From NCBI GenBank assembly GCA_013693915.1, contig CP059264.1:3577544-3583615 (forward strand): DNA of 6,072 bases, in the 5' to 3' direction. Position 1 is the stretch's first letter, and each line of letters begins with the position of its first letter. The notes below the pieces were generated by a model, which saw only the letters and a list, made by a program, of their open reading frames with translations, was not told the DNA's origin and did not search any database. Positions 3,435 through 6,072 of the stretch are shown here, piece by piece. The DNA comes from Dechloromonas sp. (GTDB taxonomy: Bacteria; Pseudomonadota; Gammaproteobacteria; Burkholderiales; Rhodocyclaceae). Both the position numbers and the translations under genes were made by a program.

Positions 3435-6072
3435 ATGCCCGATGCACGGAACGCCCGGCGGCCGGTGAAGGCCAGCGCCCCTGCCTGACAGCGGATAGCA
3501 AGCGCCTGCGCGGCATCGAGCGCGAACTGGCGCGGTCGACCGGCGAAAAGAGGCAAAAACTGCAATCCGAGCTGGACGAACTGCTGGCCCGGTCGCGTTC
3601 CGCCGTAGCCGAGCGGCGCAGCAGGCTGCCGAAACCGGAATTCCAGCCCGAGCTGCCGGTCAACGAGCGCCGCGCCGACATCGCCGAATTGATTGCGAAG
3701 AACCAGGTGGTCATCGTCTGCGGCGAGACCGGCTCGGGCAAGACGACGCAGTTGCCGAAGATCTGCCTCGACCTCGGCATCGGCGCGCGCGGGCTGATCG
3801 GCCACACCCAGCCGCGCCGGCTGGCGGCGCGTTCGGTCGCGACGCGGCTGGCGCAGGAGTTGAAGACGCAGGTCGGCGCCGGGGTCGGCGTCAAGATCCG
3901 CTTCCACGACAAGTCGACGCCCGAGAGCTGGGTCAAGCTGATGACCGACGGCATCCTGCTCGCCGAGTCGCAGTCCGACCCGTATCTGAATGCCTACGAG
4001 GCGATCATCATCGACGAGGCCCACGAGCGCAGCCTGAACATCGATTTCCTGCTCGGCTACCTCAAGCAGTTGCTGCCGAAGCGGCCCGATCTCAAACTGG
4101 TCATCACCTCGGCGACCATCGACGCCGAACGCTTTTCGCAGCACTTCGACGGCGCGCCGGTCATCGAGGTTTCCGGCCGGCTCTACCCGGTCGAAGTGCG
4201 CTACCGGCCGGTCGCCGATCTGGAGAAGCAGGACGACGAGCGCGACCTGTACGACGCCATCGTCGATGCGGCCGATGAAGTCTCGCGGCTGGGGGCTGGC
4301 GACATCCTGGTCTTCCTGCCCGGCGAACGGGAAATCCGCGAGGCGGCGGAGGCGCTGCGCAAGCACGCACTGGCGCGGCCGGGACTGAGCACGGCGCACG
4401 CGCCGGAAATTTTGCCGTTGTTCTCACGGCTGTCGGCCGGCGAGCAGGACCGCATCTTCAAGCCGTCCGGCGGCCAGCGGCGCATCGTGCTGGCGACCAA
4501 CGTCGCCGAAACCTCGCTGACCGTGCCGGGCATCCGCTATGTGATCGACATCGGGCTGGCGCGGGTCAAGCGCTACTCTTACCGCAACAAGGTCGAGCAG
4601 CTGCAGGTCGAGCGCATTTCGCAGGCAGCGGCACGGCAGCGGGCCGGCCGTTGCGGCCGGGTGGCGGCCGGGGTTTGCGTGCGCCTCTATGACGAGGCCG
4701 ACTTCAACGCCCGGGCGCCGTTCACCGATCCGGAAATCCTGCGTTCGTCGCTGGCCGGCGTCATCCTGCGCATGAAGTCGCTGCGCCTGACCGATGTCGA
4801 GACCTTCCCCTTCATCGAGCCGCCGCCGGCCAAGGCGATCAACGATGGCTACGCACTGCTGCAGGAACTCGGCGGGCTGGATGACGACAACCGGCTGACC
4901 AAGGTCGGCGAGGCGTTGGCCAAACTGCCGCTCGATCCGCGTATCGGCCGCATGCTGGTCGCAGCCCGCGACCTCGGCTGCCTCAAGGAAGTGCTGATCA
5001 TCGCCGCCGGGCTATCCTCGCAGGACCCGCGCGAGCGGCCGCAGGAGCGCCAGCAGGCGGCCGACGAGAAGCACAAGCTGTGGGCTGACGAAAAGTCGGA
5101 GTTCCTCAGCTGGGTCAAGCTGTGGAATTGGTTCAAGGCTGCGGTCGACGGCAAGAAGTCGAACAAATCGCTGGTCGATACCGTGCATGGGCACTTCCTG
5201 TCGTACCTGCGCCTGCGCGAGTGGCGCGAGGTGCATGGGCAGTTGCACGCGATGGTCAGCGAACTGGGGTGGAAGGAAAACGGGATTCCCGGAACGTATG
5301 ACGCGATCCACATGGCGCTGCTCTCCGGTCTGCTCGGCAACATCGGCTGCAAGTCGGACGAGTCCGGCTACTACCTCGGGGCGCGCGGCATCCGCTTCCT
5401 GATCCACCCGTCGTCGCCGCTGCAGAAGAAGGCCGGCAAGTGGATCATGGCCGCCGAGATCACCGAGACGACGCGGTTGTTCGGCCGCTGCGTCGCCCGC
5501 ATCGAAGATGGCTGGATCGAGAAAGTGGGCGCTCACCTGATCAAGCGCCAGTACTTCGACCCGCACTGGGAAAAGCGTTCGATGCAGGTTTGCGCGTGGG
5601 AACGGACGACGCTCTATGGCGTCGTGATCGACCCCAAGCGGCGCATTCACTACGGGCCGCTGGCCCCGGCCGAGGCGCGCGAGATATTCATCCGGCAGGG
5701 ACTGGTCGGCGAGGAGATCGAGGAAAGCTTCGCCCGGCGCTGGCCGTTCTTCCAGCACAACCAGAAGCAGGTCCGCGAAATCGAGAAAATCGAGCACAAG
5801 CAGCGCCGGCAGGATGTGCTGGTCGATGACGAGCTGATTTTCGCCTTCTACGATTCGCTCATCCCGGAAGGCATCCACAACGGCGCGGCCTTCGACCACT
5901 GGCGGCGGACGGCCGAGCAGGAGAACCCCAGGCTGCTGTTCCTGGCCAGGGACGACCTGATGCGCCACTCGGCGGCGGGCGTAACCACCGAGGCCTTCCC
6001 GCATCACCTCAAGGTCGGCGGCGTCGATTACACGCTGAGCTACCACTTCGAGCCGGGCTCGCCGCGCGACGG
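3435..6072 (+). CDS. hrpA: ATP-dependent RNA helicase HrpA (DEAH box), 3' end outside window; apparent frameshift near codon 17
   Basis: HrpA is a DEAH-box RNA helicase linked to mRNA processing and ribosome rescue. Motifs: Walker A GETGSGKTT (3722-3748), TQPRRLAAR, DEAH (4013-4024), SAT (4109-4117), ATNVAETSLTVPG and QRAGRCGR (4637-4660). These are followed by the helicase-associated/OB region and, from ~5640, the start of the HrpA-specific C-terminal region (DUF3418). About 880 of roughly 1300 residues are visible. The main frame is open from 3431, just after the intI stop, but has no ATG or GTG before the Walker A; its only TTG (3689) would remove the N-terminus. In the next frame ATG 3435 gives MPDARNARRPVKASAPA and stops at TGA 3486-3488. 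Adding one base near 3484-3486 joins this directly to LTADSKRLRGIEREL in the main frame. This is either a real mutation, which would probably disable the gene, or a sequencing error. Confidence 0.93.
3483..3488 (+). other. Apparent -1 frameshift site in the hrpA N-terminus
   Basis: The ATG-3435 frame reads GCC TGA here, while the helicase frame resumes at CTG 3485-3487. One extra C would give GCC CTG ACA and a continuous protein. No slippery heptamer precedes it, so programmed frameshifting is not supported. Confidence 0.6.

Noticed and set aside
2531..4399. 622-codon minus frame over intI and hrpA
   Set aside because: It is antisense to two clearly recognised genes on the + strand; long antisense frames are normal at this GC content.
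5012..6046. 344-codon minus frame
   Set aside because: Antisense shadow of hrpA, whose + strand motifs are unmistakable.

Overview
The window is the front part of a chromosomal-type integron, followed by a housekeeping helicase gene, in a GC-rich proteobacterium. The HrpA protein and the IntI sequence look most like Betaproteobacteria (Rhodocyclales-like). That placement is a judgement from protein style, not a database result.

Right half: a full-length integron integrase gene (intI, 2468-3430, +) is followed after 4 bases by the RNA helicase gene hrpA (3435 to beyond the window end, +). The hrpA coding frame carries an apparent one-base deletion about 17 codons after its likely ATG. To the left of intI lies an AT-rich stretch holding a candidate intI promoter and the attI recombination site (core GTTAGGC on the minus strand, 2350-2344).

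Left half: from attI the cassette array runs leftwards on the minus strand. Three attC sites (1705-1610, 1364-1299, 352-282) define four cassettes. Cassette 1 (2349-1616, 734 bp) has no convincing gene but many hairpins, including a 114-bp four-arm inverted repeat. Cassette 2 (1615-1305, 311 bp) appears to carry a small exported, highly charged protein encoded against the array direction. Cassette 3 (1304-288, 1017 bp) carries a 332-residue protein that joins an N-terminal HEPN-like domain (R-x4-H) to a C-terminal PD-(D/E)XK nuclease-like domain, a likely defence effector. Cassette 4 (287 to beyond the left edge) carries the start of a PIN/NYN-like protein. Its 5' region is split by a ~138-bp MITE-like element with 23-bp imperfect terminal inverted repeats and a 12-bp flanking duplication.

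How it works together: IntI would capture and shuffle the cassettes at attI. Cassettes 3 and 4 both encode putative nucleases, so this part of the array looks like defence or toxin cargo. The attC next to cassette 2 has a damaged R'' box (AGC instead of AAC), which could affect mobility at that junction. hrpA is a chromosomal neighbour rather than part of the integron cargo.
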